A stretch of 64,000 bases of DNA from Gaiellasilicea sp963784895 (GCA_963784895.1 CAWATM010000006.1:124001-188000); one strand, 5' to 3'. Shown: positions 8,416 through 17,608, counted from the first letter of the stretch. The notes: generated by a model not told the origin, from the sequence alone. A program made the numbers and translations.

Positions 8416-8762
8416 GCGCGCGGCGTCACGAACTCGATCAGGTTCCCGAACGGGTCGCGGACGAAGAACCGCTCCCGGCCGCCGACGGGACGTGCCGGCT
8501 CGATCTCGCAGCCGTTGTCGGTGAGCCAGGCCCGCAGCGGTGCGAGGTCGTCGACCTCGAGCGCGAAGTGGTGCTGCGCGGTCGCGTCGGGCGGGGAACC
8601 GGCGATGATGTGCAGCTCGAGTCCGCCGTTACGGCCGAGGCCATAGACGAGCGCGCGCTCGCTCACGTAGAGCTCGGGCAGCTCGAGCAGGTCGCCGTAG
8701 AAGGCGCGGGCGCGCTCGACGGCCTCCGGCGCCACGGTGATCCCGACGTGCTGGAGTCTCAC
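8412..8762 (-). CDS. VOC (glyoxalase/bleomycin-resistance fold) protein
   Basis: This 116-residue single-module VOC protein starts LQHVGITV after the initiator and ends RFFVRDPFGNLIEFVTP, the typical terminal beta-alpha-beta signature with a metal-ligand Glu. The GTG at 8762 is preceded by GAGGGG and overlaps the stop of the large hydrolase gene (GTGA), so it is the last gene of the long minus-strand unit. VOC proteins use a divalent metal for isomerisation, dioxygenation or resistance by sequestration. The specific substrate cannot be told. Confidence 0.85.
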   Translation of the reverse strand: MRLQHVGITVAPEAVERARAFYGDLLELPELYVSERALVYGLGRNGGLELHIIAGSPPDATAQHHFALEVDDLAPLRAWLTDNGCEIEPARPVGGRERFFVRDPFGNLIEFVTPRA

Positions 8763-11700
8763 GGCGATCCCCTCGTGCAAGCGCCTCCCACCGGGGTGCG
8801 GACATGGCGGACGTTCTGCCACGCGCGACCTTCGGGGAGCAGGCCGAAGCGGGACAGCGCCAGCGGCAGCCCGGTGCGCGCCCGCATCTCGGCCGAGTGG
8901 ATCCAGAAGCCCACGAACGCCTCGGCGTTCGCCCTCGGGTTGAGCCGGCGCAGCTGCCAGAAGAGCCTGCCGGTCTGCGACTGCTGGTCGACGACGATCT
9001 GATCCGAGACGCTCCACCACAGCTGCAGCGGCACGCATGAGCTCGCGATCGCACGCGCGTGCGTCATCGGGCTCCGCGACGCGTACGCGCGCGGGTACTG
9101 CCCGGGTCCGCCGCCGATCTCGAGTCGCGCGAGCCTGCGCAGGCTCGAGCCCAGCCGCGCCTTCCCGAGCAGCGTTCGGCACGTGTTCTTGCACTGGAGC
9201 CGGTCGAAGTTCCGGTACTGGAGCGCGAGGTCGGTGACCGAGGAGAAGGCGGCGGCGCCGGCGAGGAGCCCCGGGTGCCGCGCGACGAGAAGCAGCGTCT
9301 CCTGGCCGCCCATGCTGCCGCCGAACGCGTAGATCTTCTGCCGGTCGATCCGCAGCCAGGGCACCGTCGTGCGCAGGATCTCCGGCATTCGCGCGAGCTC
9401 CTCGACGTGGCCGGCGTAGCCCCACGAATGCCCCGCGACCCGCCTGCCGCGCGCGTCCGGGTTGATCACGGCGAACGAGCCGCGACCGGGCAGGTTGCCC
9501 CAGAGGATCGAGTTCGCGTGCCCGTTCAGGCCGCGGCCGTGCGGCGAGATGATCAATGGCAGCGGCGGGTTGGCGGCAGGCCCGTACCACGCCGGCAGCA
9601 CCACGCTGGCGGTGCTCGGCCGGCCGTCGTGGGCGATGTAGCGAACGCGCAGCCGCTTGACCGCGGTGACGCCGGCCGCCGAAGCCGGGCGGCGGCTGCC
9701 GTAGCGGATGATCACCTCGAGGCGGCCGGCGAGCCCACTGAGGTCGATCGTCTCGCCGGTCCGCTCGCCCTCCGGCGGCTCGAGCGGCGACCCGTTCACC
9801 GTCACCGCCTCGACCCGCTGGCCGCGCGGCAGCCGGACACGGAGCTTCAGCGTCTTCGGCGCCGGCCGTGCGGGCGGCTCCACGATCGCGCGGATCGTGT
9901 CGCTCCGTGCCTCGAGCGAGTACGTGACAGGGCCGAAGCTCGTCGGCGCGCGGCGAACGGCGATCCGGCGGCCGACACGCAGCCACGGGCGCGGCGTCGC
10001 GAACGCGAGCTCGAGGCCGGTCGGCGCGCCGTCAGCGTCGCGGGTCTCGTGGACGAGCAGCGACCGGAGCGTCTGCAGGAAGGCGGCGTTGCTCGCTCCG
10101 TTCGGCGGCAGGTACATCGAGCGGAAGTGCCTGCCGGCAAGCGGCGCCACGCTCGCCGCTTCGCCCGAGACGAACGTGTTGGGCGTCATCGCCAGCGCCA
10201 GCGAGCCGTAGAGGCTGAGCACGAGCTGGTCGGCCGCGTCGCCGTCGGCGAGGAAGCGGGCGACGTTCGTCCCGTAGACCTGGTCGGTCCCGGAGACCGG
10301 AAAGGCCGGCTGCTCGTAGAGCGCATAGGCGCCCGCGCGGACGACGCCGGCGAGCCGTGACCCGTGCCGGAGCATGTACTTGAGGATCCCGGTCGCCTCC
10401 GGGCTGCCGGGGGCGAAGATGCCGGACGCGAGCGCGTACGGCATCACGAGGTTCCAGTAGCTGCCGAGCCTCGCCTCGGTCAGCGATCCGTAGGCCGGCT
10501 CGCGGTCGAGCAGCCGCGCAGGCACGAACAGCGAACCGTCCCCGAGCCGCCGCTGTGAGGAGGCCACCGCCCGTCGCAGGCCCGCTTCGAGCAGCTCGGC
10601 GAGCGTCTCGCAGCGCCGCGCGAGCTCCGCGTTCCCCGTCTCCGCCCAGACGCGGCCCATCGCCTCGAGTCCCTGCCAGACCGTCGCCTGCGAGTGCAGG
10701 CCGAGCACCTGCTCGTCGATGTCGGAGGAGTAGCGCTCGCGTCCGAGCAACCCGGTGCCGCCGTCGGCGATCTGTCGCCCGAGCTCGTCGACGTAGCGCC
10801 GCAGGGTCGGGGTGGCGCCGTCGACGTAGGCTCGGTCGCGGGTGAGCCGGTAGTGGAGCGCCGACCCGATCAGCCGCTTGCCCGCCTTCCAATTCGGATA
10901 CGGCACGTCCTTCCGCGTCAGCGACGTGCGCAGGATCGAGCGCGCGACGCCGGCGTAGCCGAGCTCGCTCATCACCTCGGCGACGTCGACGCCCTCCGGG
11001 AACGAGAACTGCTCGTACGGGTTGCCGATGCTGTAGCGCCAGGTCAGAAGCAGGTTCTGGATCAGCACGTTGCGGTAGGCGTCGTCGATACGCTGCTCGG
11101 GGACGGTGATCTGCGTGCCTTCCTGCAGCCGTCCGTTCCAGTACGCCGAGACGGCGCGGCGCGCGCGGTCGTAGCGGGCTGCGTCGACGGCGAGGGTGCG
11201 GCCGCCCGGGTAGTTGATCCAGGCGAGGTAGATCGTCCGCTTGGTCCCGCGCCTGATCCGGTAGGTCAGCACCGAGCGCTTGACGGCGCCGCCGCCGCTG
11301 AAGGCGAGCACCTGCCGCAGTTGCCTGACCGACGGCTTCAGCCGCAGCTGAACAGCCTTCGTCGCCGCACGCCTGGCGTCGACGTCGAGCCGGACGAAGC
11401 TGACGAGCGAGCCTGTCTCGGACGTCTGCGCCGCAAACGACTCCTGCCGGTAGCGGACGCGAGCCGCGTCGGTGTACGTCGTCGACAGGATCGGCAGGTA
11501 GCCGTTTGCCAGGCGAGCCTGACCGAGCCTCGCGAGACACGAGCCGTAGCGCTCGCGGCCCTTCGCCCCGACGAGGATCGTCAGCCGCCGGCCGCCGACA
11601 CGCTCGGCGATCACCTGGCTGCCGTCCGCGACGTGGAGCGCGACGGAGCCGGCGCCTCGTACGCCCAGCGGCTGGCCGAATGGCACGTAGTAGACGCCGG

Positions 11701-11995
11701 ACTCGGTCAGGGCTCTCTTGCCGGGTGCGCGGGCGTAGAGCAGCGGCGGGAGCAGGCGCCGCGCCGCGTCATAGCTCGGGCCGTCCGGCGCACCGAGGAG
11801 CGCGTTCCCCCAGACGTCGTGACGCGTGCGAAGGGCGCGCTCGACCCTGCTCGTGTGCGCCGCGGTCGCCCTCGGCGGCGCGCAGGAGACCGTCTTCGAA
11901 ACGGCGACTTCGGCGCGCCCGCCGACGAGTGCGGCAGCGGCACTGAGAGCTGCGATCGTGAGCGCCGCACGCACAGCCCGATTGATACCGGGCAA
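8759..11995 (-). CDS. Very large secreted six-hairpin glycosidase-like/esterase fusion
   Basis: The 1078-residue product has a signal peptide (about residues 1-30). A long alpha/alpha-barrel-like region (about 50-720) has repeated W/Y-rich helices such as EQFSFPEGVDVAEVMSELGY and resembles six-hairpin glycosidases. The C-terminal alpha/beta-hydrolase domain (about 780-1078) carries FGGSMGGQE (nucleophile Ser near 893), SVSDQ (acid candidate) and GFWIHSAEM (His candidate). The C-terminal part looks like a prolyl-oligopeptidase/feruloyl-esterase-type domain. Together they suggest a secreted polymer-degrading enzyme that removes ester groups. The TTG at 11995 has no good ribosome site; a GTG at 11974 is an equally possible start. 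It lies 12 bases downstream of sufD. Confidence 0.75.
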   Translation of the reverse strand: MPGINRAVRAALTIAALSAAAALVGGRAEVAVSKTVSCAPPRATAAHTSRVERALRTRHDVWGNALLGAPDGPSYDAARRLLPPLLYARAPGKRALTESGVYYVPFGQPLGVRGAGSVALHVADGSQVIAERVGGRRLTILVGAKGRERYGSCLARLGQARLANGYLPILSTTYTDAARVRYRQESFAAQTSETGSLVSFVRLDVDARRAATKAVQLRLKPSVRQLRQVLAFSGGGAVKRSVLTYRIRRGTKRTIYLAWINYPGGRTLAVDAARYDRARRAVSAYWNGRLQEGTQITVPEQRIDDAYRNVLIQNLLLTWRYSIGNPYEQFSFPEGVDVAEVMSELGYAGVARSILRTSLTRKDVPYPNWKAGKRLIGSALHYRLTRDRAYVDGATPTLRRYVDELGRQIADGGTGLLGRERYSSDIDEQVLGLHSQATVWQGLEAMGRVWAETGNAELARRCETLAELLEAGLRRAVASSQRRLGDGSLFVPARLLDREPAYGSLTEARLGSYWNLVMPYALASGIFAPGSPEATGILKYMLRHGSRLAGVVRAGAYALYEQPAFPVSGTDQVYGTNVARFLADGDAADQLVLSLYGSLALAMTPNTFVSGEAASVAPLAGRHFRSMYLPPNGASNAAFLQTLRSLLVHETRDADGAPTGLELAFATPRPWLRVGRRIAVRRAPTSFGPVTYSLEARSDTIRAIVEPPARPAPKTLKLRVRLPRGQRVEAVTVNGSPLEPPEGERTGETIDLSGLAGRLEVIIRYGSRRPASAAGVTAVKRLRVRYIAHDGRPSTASVVLPAWYGPAANPPLPLIISPHGRGLNGHANSILWGNLPGRGSFAVINPDARGRRVAGHSWGYAGHVEELARMPEILRTTVPWLRIDRQKIYAFGGSMGGQETLLLVARHPGLLAGAAAFSSVTDLALQYRNFDRLQCKNTCRTLLGKARLGSSLRRLARLEIGGGPGQYPRAYASRSPMTHARAIASSCVPLQLWWSVSDQIVVDQQSQTGRLFWQLRRLNPRANAEAFVGFWIHSAEMRARTGLPLALSRFGLLPEGRAWQNVRHVRTPVGGACTRGSP

Positions 11996-12007
11996 CGCCG
12001 TCGCGCG

Positions 12008-13174
12008 CTAGGCCTGCGGGATCCGCGCTTCGAGCGCGGCGCCGAGCGCTTCGCGCACGGGCTCGAGCTCGATCCGGTCGAGCACGTCCTGGAAGAAGCC
12101 GCGCACGATCAGGCGCTCCGCCTCGGCGCGTGAGAGGCCGCGGGCCATCAGGTAGAAGAGCTGCTCGCGGTCGACCTGGCCGAGCGTGGCGCCGTGCGTG
12201 CAGCGCACGTCGTTCGCCATGATCTCGAGCCCCGGGATCGAGTCCGCGTGCGCCGCCTTCGAGAGCAGCAGATTGCGGTTCTCCTGGTAGGCGTTCGTGC
12301 GCTGGGCGTCCTCCTCGACGCGGATCATCCCGCGCCAGACCGCCCTCGCCTCGTCGTTGAGGACGCCCTTGAAGGCGAAGTCGGAGGTCGTGTTCGGCGC
12401 GATGTGCTCCTGGAAGGTGTCGTAGTCCAGGTGCTGGACGCCGTCCGCGAAGTAGGCGCCGGTGACGCGCGACGTGGCGCCCGGGCCGGCGAGGTCGTTC
12501 TGGATCCGGATCTTCCCCTTCTTCGAGCCGAAGCCGCCGGCGACCCAATCCAGCTCGGCGTCGCGGTCGATCCGTGCGTGGTGACTCCCGAAGTGCCACG
12601 TCTCGCGGCTGACGTTCTGCACCGAGACGTATTCGACCTTGGCGCCGTCCTCGACGTAGACCTCGACGGCGGCGTTGACGTAGCCGGAGAGCTCCGGCGT
12701 GGTCGACGCGTACTCCTCGATCACGGAGACGCGGCTGCCCGGCTCGGCCACGATCAGGAGGCGCCAGAAGAGCGAGCCGCCCTCGACCGAGTTCGTGACC
12801 CGCACGAGCAGCGGCTGCTCGAGCACGACGCCCTTGGGGACGTGCACGAGCAGGCCGTGCTGCCACTCGGCCGCGTTGTGCGCGGCGAACTTCTCGTCCG
12901 AGCCGACGAGCTCGCCGAGGCGGGGATGCTCGTCGAGCGGCTCGAAGCGGATCCCGTCCGGGACGCGGTCGAGCTCCAGCCCCGCCTCGGAGACCCGCAC
13001 GAGCCCGGCCGCCTCGAGCTCGAGCATCGCCGGCGCGGCGACCACCTCGGTGGCGCCGTTGGCCGAGAACGTCTCCGGGTCGAACCCCTTCAGGTCGGTG
13101 AAGCGCCACGACTCGTCCTTCGTCGTCGGCAGCGGCAGCGCGCGGTAGCGCTCGAGCTCGTCGGCCCGCGTCAT
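12008..13174 (-). CDS. sufD: Fe-S cluster assembly scaffold protein SufD
   Basis: The 388-residue protein has the SufD pattern: N-terminal KDESWRFTDL (about residue 20), the beta-helix core, and a C-terminal segment ending in REQLFYLMARGLSRAEAERLIVRGFF. With SufB and SufC it forms the SufBC2D complex that builds 4Fe-4S clusters in the cytoplasm. The ATG at 13174 overlaps the stop of the preceding VOC gene (ATGA). It is preferred over an upstream in-frame start at 13228, which would lie inside that gene. SufD is separated from sufB by three VOC genes, which is not the usual order. Confidence 0.93.
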   Translation of the reverse strand: MTRADELERYRALPLPTTKDESWRFTDLKGFDPETFSANGATEVVAAPAMLELEAAGLVRVSEAGLELDRVPDGIRFEPLDEHPRLGELVGSDEKFAAHNAAEWQHGLLVHVPKGVVLEQPLLVRVTNSVEGGSLFWRLLIVAEPGSRVSVIEEYASTTPELSGYVNAAVEVYVEDGAKVEYVSVQNVSRETWHFGSHHARIDRDAELDWVAGGFGSKKGKIRIQNDLAGPGATSRVTGAYFADGVQHLDYDTFQEHIAPNTTSDFAFKGVLNDEARAVWRGMIRVEEDAQRTNAYQENRNLLLSKAAHADSIPGLEIMANDVRCTHGATLGQVDREQLFYLMARGLSRAEAERLIVRGFFQDVLDRIELEPVREALGAALEARIPQA

Positions 13175-13530
13175 ACGTCGAACCGCCGGTGGAGCATCAG
13201 CGCGTTTCCGTCCGGATCCTTGAACCACGCCTGCTTGCAGACGCCGGTCGTGATCGTGTCGCCGTCGAAGACGACTCCCTTCGCCTCCAGCTCGGCGCGC
13301 GCCGCGTCGACGTCGGCGACGCGCAGCGCCAGCCCGGCCGGAGACACGGAGAACGGCTGGCCGATGCTGGACGGATCGAAGACGTCGAGTGTGACCTGCC
13401 CGCAGCGGAGCTCCATGTCGCTGTCGCCCTCGGTCTCGACCTCGAGCCCGAGCGTCTCGACATAGAACTGCTTCGCGCGCTGGAGGTCCTGCGTCAGGAC
13501 CGACACGAAGTCGACGTGCTCGACCTGCAT
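13171..13530 (-). CDS. VOC family protein, third of three between sufB and sufD
   Basis: This 119-residue VOC module opens with VEHVDFVSVLTQDLQRAKQFY and ends ACKQAWFKDPDGNALMLHRR-like (KQAWFKDPDGNALMLH). It shares the layout of the two upstream neighbours, with a conserved [GS]V[CK]-x-x-x-F-[EFK]-DPDGN end. The ATG at 13530 lies three bases after the preceding stop, and its own stop overlaps sufD by four bases. It is probably a paralogue by tandem duplication. The metal site is His near the N-terminus and Glu/His near the end, only partly conserved. No substrate can be named. Confidence 0.88.
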   Translation of the reverse strand: MQVEHVDFVSVLTQDLQRAKQFYVETLGLEVETEGDSDMELRCGQVTLDVFDPSSIGQPFSVSPAGLALRVADVDAARAELEAKGVVFDGDTITTGVCKQAWFKDPDGNALMLHRRFDV

Positions 13531-13532
13531 GG

Positions 13533-13922
13533 CTATGGGGTCGAGCCGTCCGAATACGGCGCGTGCCGGTGGTGCAGGATCAGCGAGTTGCCGTCCGGAT
13601 CCTTGAAGAACGCCATGTGACAGACGCCGGAGTCGTACGCCTCCTCGGCCCCGAACTCGACGCCGGCCCCCTTCAGCCGCGCCATCGCCGCCTCGACGTT
13701 CGGGACGCGCAGCGCGATTGCCGTGTTGCTCGGGCTGAACGGGATGCCGGTCTGCTCGGGCGTGTTCAGGAGGATCGTGACGTTGCCGGTCTCGAACTCC
13801 GGCCACTCCTCGTGCGCGAGCGGATTCCGCGTCAGGCCCAGCGTCTCGCCATAGAACTCGACGGCGCGGGCACGGTCGGTCACCGGCACGCCGATGAAGT
13901 CGGTCCGCTCGACCCCGATCAC
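13533..13922 (-). CDS. VOC family protein, second of three between sufB and sufD
   Basis: This 129-residue VOC module begins GVERTDFIGVPVTDRARAVEFY and ends HMAFFKDPDGNSLILHHR. The GTG at 13922 overlaps the stop of the VOC gene before it (GTGA), so translation is coupled. The region resembles its neighbours but is clearly diverged (for example EEWPEFETGNVTILLNTP in the middle), so the duplication is old. It is co-transcribed within the suf unit by position. Confidence 0.88.
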   Translation of the reverse strand: MIGVERTDFIGVPVTDRARAVEFYGETLGLTRNPLAHEEWPEFETGNVTILLNTPEQTGIPFSPSNTAIALRVPNVEAAMARLKGAGVEFGAEEAYDSGVCHMAFFKDPDGNSLILHHRHAPYSDGSTP

Positions 13923-14305
13923 GAGTCGGTGCTCTCCGTCTCGCGTGGGCTGTAGCGGTGGTGGAGCATCAGGGCATTGCCGTCGGGATCCTCGAAGAAC
14001 GCCATGTAGCAGACGCCGGTGTCGAAGGTCTCGCCGGCGAACTCGACGCCCTTTGCCTCGAGCTCGGCGCGCGCCGCGGGCATGTCCTCGACGTGCAGCG
14101 CAAGGTGTGCGGTCTTCTGCGGCGCGAACTCCATCCCGAACACGGTCGGCTCGTAGATCCCGAAGCACGTCTGGCCGACCCAGAACTCGCTGTCCCCCGT
14201 CTCGTCGGGCCGGAGCCCGAGCGTGTCCACGTAGAAGGCGCGCGAACGCTTCCAGTCGGTGGACGGGACGGCGACGAAGTCGACGCCCGTCACCGGGCTA
14301 GCCAA
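13919..14305 (-). CDS. VOC family protein, first of three between sufB and sufD
   Basis: This 128-residue VOC module begins PVTGVDFVAVPSTDWKRSRAFY and ends YMAFFEDPDGNALMLHHR. The TTG at 14305 has a good GGAGGG ribosome site ending five bases upstream and overlaps the sufB stop by eight bases. A GTG at 14293 is the alternative. Position directly behind sufB, with overlap, implies production together with the Fe-S machinery. Confidence 0.87.
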   Translation of the reverse strand: MASPVTGVDFVAVPSTDWKRSRAFYVDTLGLRPDETGDSEFWVGQTCFGIYEPTVFGMEFAPQKTAHLALHVEDMPAARAELEAKGVEFAGETFDTGVCYMAFFEDPDGNALMLHHRYSPRETESTDS

Positions 14306-15782
14306 CCGAGCCCTCCATCTGGAGCTGGATCAGCCGGTTCATCTCGACGGCATACTCGAGCGGGAGCTCCTTCGTGATCGGCTCGACGAAGCCGGAGACG
14401 ATCATCGCGCTCGCCTCGGCCTCGGTCAGGCCGCGGCTCATCAGGTAGAAGAGCTGCTCCTCGCCGATCTTCGAGACGGTCGCCTCGTGGCCGAGGTCGA
14501 CGTCGTTCTCGTCGACCTGGATGTACGGGTACGTGTCGGAGCGCGACTCCTCGTCGAGGATCAGCGCGTCGCAGACGACCTTCGACTTCGCGCCCGTCGC
14601 ACCCTTCGCGACCTCCAGCAGCCCGCGGTAGCCGGCGCGGCCGCCGTTCTTCGAGATCGACTTGGACGTGATCACCGACGTCGTCTTCGGCGCCACGTGG
14701 ACGACCTTGCCGCCCGCGTCCTGGTGCTGACCCTTGCCGGCGAAAGCGATCGAGAGCACCTCGCCGTGGGCGCGCGGGCCCATCAGCCAGATCGCCGGGT
14801 ACTTCATCGTCAGCTTCGAGCCCAGGTTGCCGTCGACCCACTCCATCGTCGCGTCCTCGTAGGCGACGGCGCGCTTGGTGACGAGGTTGTAGACGTTGTT
14901 CGACCAGTTCTGGATCGTCGTGTAGCGGCAGCGGCCGCGCGGCTTGACGACGATCTCGACGACCGCGCTGTGCAGCGAGTCGGAGGAGTAGATCGGCGCC
15001 GTGCAGCCCTCGACGTAGTGCACGTAGGCGTCCTCGTCGACGATGATCAGCGTCCGCTCGAACTGGCCCATGTTCTCGGCGTTGATCCGGAAGTAGGCCT
15101 GCAACGGGAGCTCGATCCGGACGCCCGGCGGCACGTAGATGAACGAGCCGCCCGACCAGACGGCCGAGTTCAGCGCCGCGAACTTGTTGTCGTTCTGCGG
15201 GATGATCGTCCCGAAGTACTGCTTGACGATGTCCTCGTGCTCGCGCAGGCCCGAGTCCATGTCGAGGAAGAGCACGCCCTGCGCCTCGAGGTCGGCCTGG
15301 AGCTTGTGGTAGACGACCTCCGACTCGTACTGGGCCCCGACGCCGGCGAGGTACTTCTTCTCCGCCTCGGGGATGCCGAGCTTGTCCCAGGTGTCGAGGA
15401 TGTCCGCCGGCAGGTCCTCCCACTTCGACGCCTGCTTCTCGGTCGGCTTGATGTAGTAGTAGATGTTGTCGAAGTCGATCTCCGCGACGTTGCCGCCCCA
15501 GGTCGGGAGCGGGCGCGCGAGGAAGTAGTCCAGGCTCTTGTGCCGGAACTTGCGCATCCAGTCAGGCTCGTTCTTGTGCTCGGCGATCGCCTCGACGAGC
15601 TCGTGCGAGAGGCCGCGGCCGGATTTGAAGAAGTAGTTCTCCGCCTCGTCCGAGTTGGAAAAGCCGTACTGGTACTCGGAGCGGATCCCCTTGACGACGT
15701 CGGTCTCGCTTTCCGCTCCGGCACCGGCAAAGCCGGTACCTGCGCTCTCGCGCGACTCCGTCAAGCCTACGTCGCGGCTCAT
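14298..15782 (-). CDS. sufB: Fe-S cluster assembly scaffold protein SufB
   Basis: The 494-residue protein is full-length SufB. It has NYFFKSGRGLSHELVE near the N-terminus, SFIYVPPGV (about 215), the cysteine in VHYVEGCTAP (about 255), NWSNNVYNLVTKR, and the C-terminal GEEQLFYLMSRGLTEAEA. SufB is the scaffold on which the cluster is assembled, with SufC and SufD. The ATG at 15782 overlaps the sufC stop by four bases. The N-terminus has an extra Gly/Ala/Glu-rich segment (about residues 10-25) ahead of the conserved domain. Confidence 0.95.
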   Translation of the reverse strand: MSRDVGLTESRESAGTGFAGAGAESETDVVKGIRSEYQYGFSNSDEAENYFFKSGRGLSHELVEAIAEHKNEPDWMRKFRHKSLDYFLARPLPTWGGNVAEIDFDNIYYYIKPTEKQASKWEDLPADILDTWDKLGIPEAEKKYLAGVGAQYESEVVYHKLQADLEAQGVLFLDMDSGLREHEDIVKQYFGTIIPQNDNKFAALNSAVWSGGSFIYVPPGVRIELPLQAYFRINAENMGQFERTLIIVDEDAYVHYVEGCTAPIYSSDSLHSAVVEIVVKPRGRCRYTTIQNWSNNVYNLVTKRAVAYEDATMEWVDGNLGSKLTMKYPAIWLMGPRAHGEVLSIAFAGKGQHQDAGGKVVHVAPKTTSVITSKSISKNGGRAGYRGLLEVAKGATGAKSKVVCDALILDEESRSDTYPYIQVDENDVDLGHEATVSKIGEEQLFYLMSRGLTEAEASAMIVSGFVEPITKELPLEYAVEMNRLIQLQMEGSVG

Positions 15783-16558
15783 GCCGCCACCTCCTCTTCC
15801 TTCGGCAGCCAGGCATCGTAGCCCTCGGCCTCGAGGCGCTCGGCCAGCTCGGGGCCGCCGCTCTCGACAATCCTGCCGCCCACGAACACATGCACGTGGT
15901 CGGGCGTGACGTAGTTGAGGATGCGCTGGTAGTGGGTGATCACGAGCGCGCCCATCTCGGCCGTCACCAGCTCATTGACGCCGTTGGCGACGATCCGGAG
16001 CGCGTCGATGTCGAGGCCGGAGTCGGTCTCGTCGAGGATCGCGATCTTCGGCTGCAGCAGCGCCATCTGGAGGATCTCGACGCGCTTCTTCTCGCCGCCG
16101 GAGAAACCGTCGTTGAGGTAGCGGGAGGCGAGCTCGCGCGGTACTTTCAGCCGCTCCATCGCGGCGAGGATCTGCGTCCGGAACTCCTTCACCGGGATCG
16201 GGTCGTCCTTGCCGCCCGCCTTCGCCTTTCGGATCGCGTTGATCGCGCTCCGGAGGAAGTTGGTCACGGTGACGCCCGGAATCGCGTGCGGGTATTGGAA
16301 GGCGAGGAAGAGGCCACGCTGCGCGCGCTCGTCGGCGCCGAGCTCGGCGACGTCGACGCCTTCGACGAGGATCTGCCCCTCGGTGATCTCGTACGAGGGA
16401 TGACCCATCAGCGCGTAGGCCAGGGTGGACTTGCCGGAGCCGTTCGGGCCCATGATCGCGTGCTTCTCGTTCAGGTCGACCGCGAGGTCGACGCCCTTCA
16501 CGATCTCGGTGCCGTCCTCGAGCGCGACGTGCAGGTTCTTGATTTCCAGAAACGCCAA
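15779..16558 (-). CDS. sufC: Fe-S assembly ATPase SufC
   Basis: The 259-residue ABC ATPase shows Walker A GPNGSGKST (about residue 38), the SufC-type signature SGGEKKRVEILQM (about 150), Walker B IAILDETDSGLD (about 170) and the switch histidine in LVITHYQRIL (about 205). It powers SufBC2D in the cytoplasm. The TTG at 16558 has AGAGGG upstream. The gene is first among sufC-sufB-(3 VOC)-sufD. The SDR gene lies 36 bases upstream on the same strand and may belong to the same transcript. Confidence 0.95.
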   Translation of the reverse strand: MAFLEIKNLHVALEDGTEIVKGVDLAVDLNEKHAIMGPNGSGKSTLAYALMGHPSYEITEGQILVEGVDVAELGADERAQRGLFLAFQYPHAIPGVTVTNFLRSAINAIRKAKAGGKDDPIPVKEFRTQILAAMERLKVPRELASRYLNDGFSGGEKKRVEILQMALLQPKIAILDETDSGLDIDALRIVANGVNELVTAEMGALVITHYQRILNYVTPDHVHVFVGGRIVESGGPELAERLEAEGYDAWLPKEEEVAA

Positions 16559-16594
16559 GCTTGTGATCCCTCTTTTCCAGGATTCGTGCGGCTT

Positions 16595-17608
16595 TCAGCG
16601 CCGCTTCGTGACTCCATGGTAGCCGATCGCCGCCGCCGCCAAAGGCGCCGCGAGCACAGCGATCCCACCGATCTTACCGAGCCTGAGGCGGGCTGCCGTC
16701 CACGCACTCGACCTGCGCGCGGCGGCGTCGAAGCGGCCGCGAGACCCCGGATCGCCGGGGAGCGTCGCCAGCAGGTTGTCCGGCGAGCCGACCGGCTTCG
16801 GCTCTCCCGTCGTCTGGCTGTCCCAGCCGTTCCTGAGCAGCACGAGGTCACCGGCGCGCGGCGAGAGCTTCTGGCCCCAGAGCAGCCGCTGCGCCGCCCA
16901 GGTCACCGGCAGCTCGCGCTGCGGGCGCTCGGCGCAGTGGAGCACCGCGCCGGCGACGACCTCGGGCTGGTAGATCGGCGGCACCGGCTGGGGCTGCAGG
17001 CCGAGCTTCTGGCGGCCGCGGTCGAACTGGGGCGTGTTGATCGCACCCGGGAGGATCAAGCTGACGTCGACGCCCGTCCCGTGTTTCTCCTGCTCCACCC
17101 GGGCGGCCTCGAAGAAGGCGCGGCCGGCGGCCTTCGAGGCGCAATACGCCGCCTGCAGCGGGATGCCGCGGTAGGCGAGGCCGGAGTTGACGTCGACGAA
17201 CGTGCCGCCGCTCCTCTGCAGGTGCGGTAGCACCGCCCGGTAGGCGTGGACGCGGCCGAGGAAGTTGACGTCCATCACCCGGCGCAGCTCGTCGGCCTCG
17301 AGCTCCGTGACCTCGGCGTAGACGGTCACCATCACCGTGGCGACGAAGGTGTCGATGCGGCCGAAGCGCTCGACCGCCCGCTCGCAGAGCTGGACGGCGT
17401 CGGCCTCGCTCGTCGCGTCCCCCTGGACGGCGATCGCCTCCGCGCCGAGCGCCTCGATCTCGCCGACCGCGTTGGCCAGCGCCTCGGCGTTTCGCGCCCC
17501 CACCACCACCTTCGCGCCGCGCTTCCCGGCAGCCCGCGCGGTGGCACGCCCGATCCCGCTCGACGCGCCGGAGATCACGATCACCTGCTCCCCAAGGGGC
17601 CTCTTCAT
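16595..17608 (-). CDS. SDR-family oxidoreductase with C-terminal extension
   Basis: A classical SDR core covers about residues 5-250. It has the nucleotide motif SGASSGIG, NVNFLGRV-like NFLG (NNAG-helix region), SGLAYRG with a Ser candidate, and YCASK as the active Tyr/Lys. The extra 80 residues end in a hydrophobic helix (GGIAVLAAPLAAAAIGY), which could anchor it to the membrane. The ATG at 17608 fits the conserved start (MKRPLGEQVIVISG). An upstream in-frame start at 17641 would run into the tatA promoter region. It lies upstream of sufC and divergent from tatA. Substrate unknown. Confidence 0.87.
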   Translation of the reverse strand: MKRPLGEQVIVISGASSGIGRATARAAGKRGAKVVVGARNAEALANAVGEIEALGAEAIAVQGDATSEADAVQLCERAVERFGRIDTFVATVMVTVYAEVTELEADELRRVMDVNFLGRVHAYRAVLPHLQRSGGTFVDVNSGLAYRGIPLQAAYCASKAAGRAFFEAARVEQEKHGTGVDVSLILPGAINTPQFDRGRQKLGLQPQPVPPIYQPEVVAGAVLHCAERPQRELPVTWAAQRLLWGQKLSPRAGDLVLLRNGWDSQTTGEPKPVGSPDNLLATLPGDPGSRGRFDAAARRSSAWTAARLRLGKIGGIAVLAAPLAAAAIGYHGVTKRR

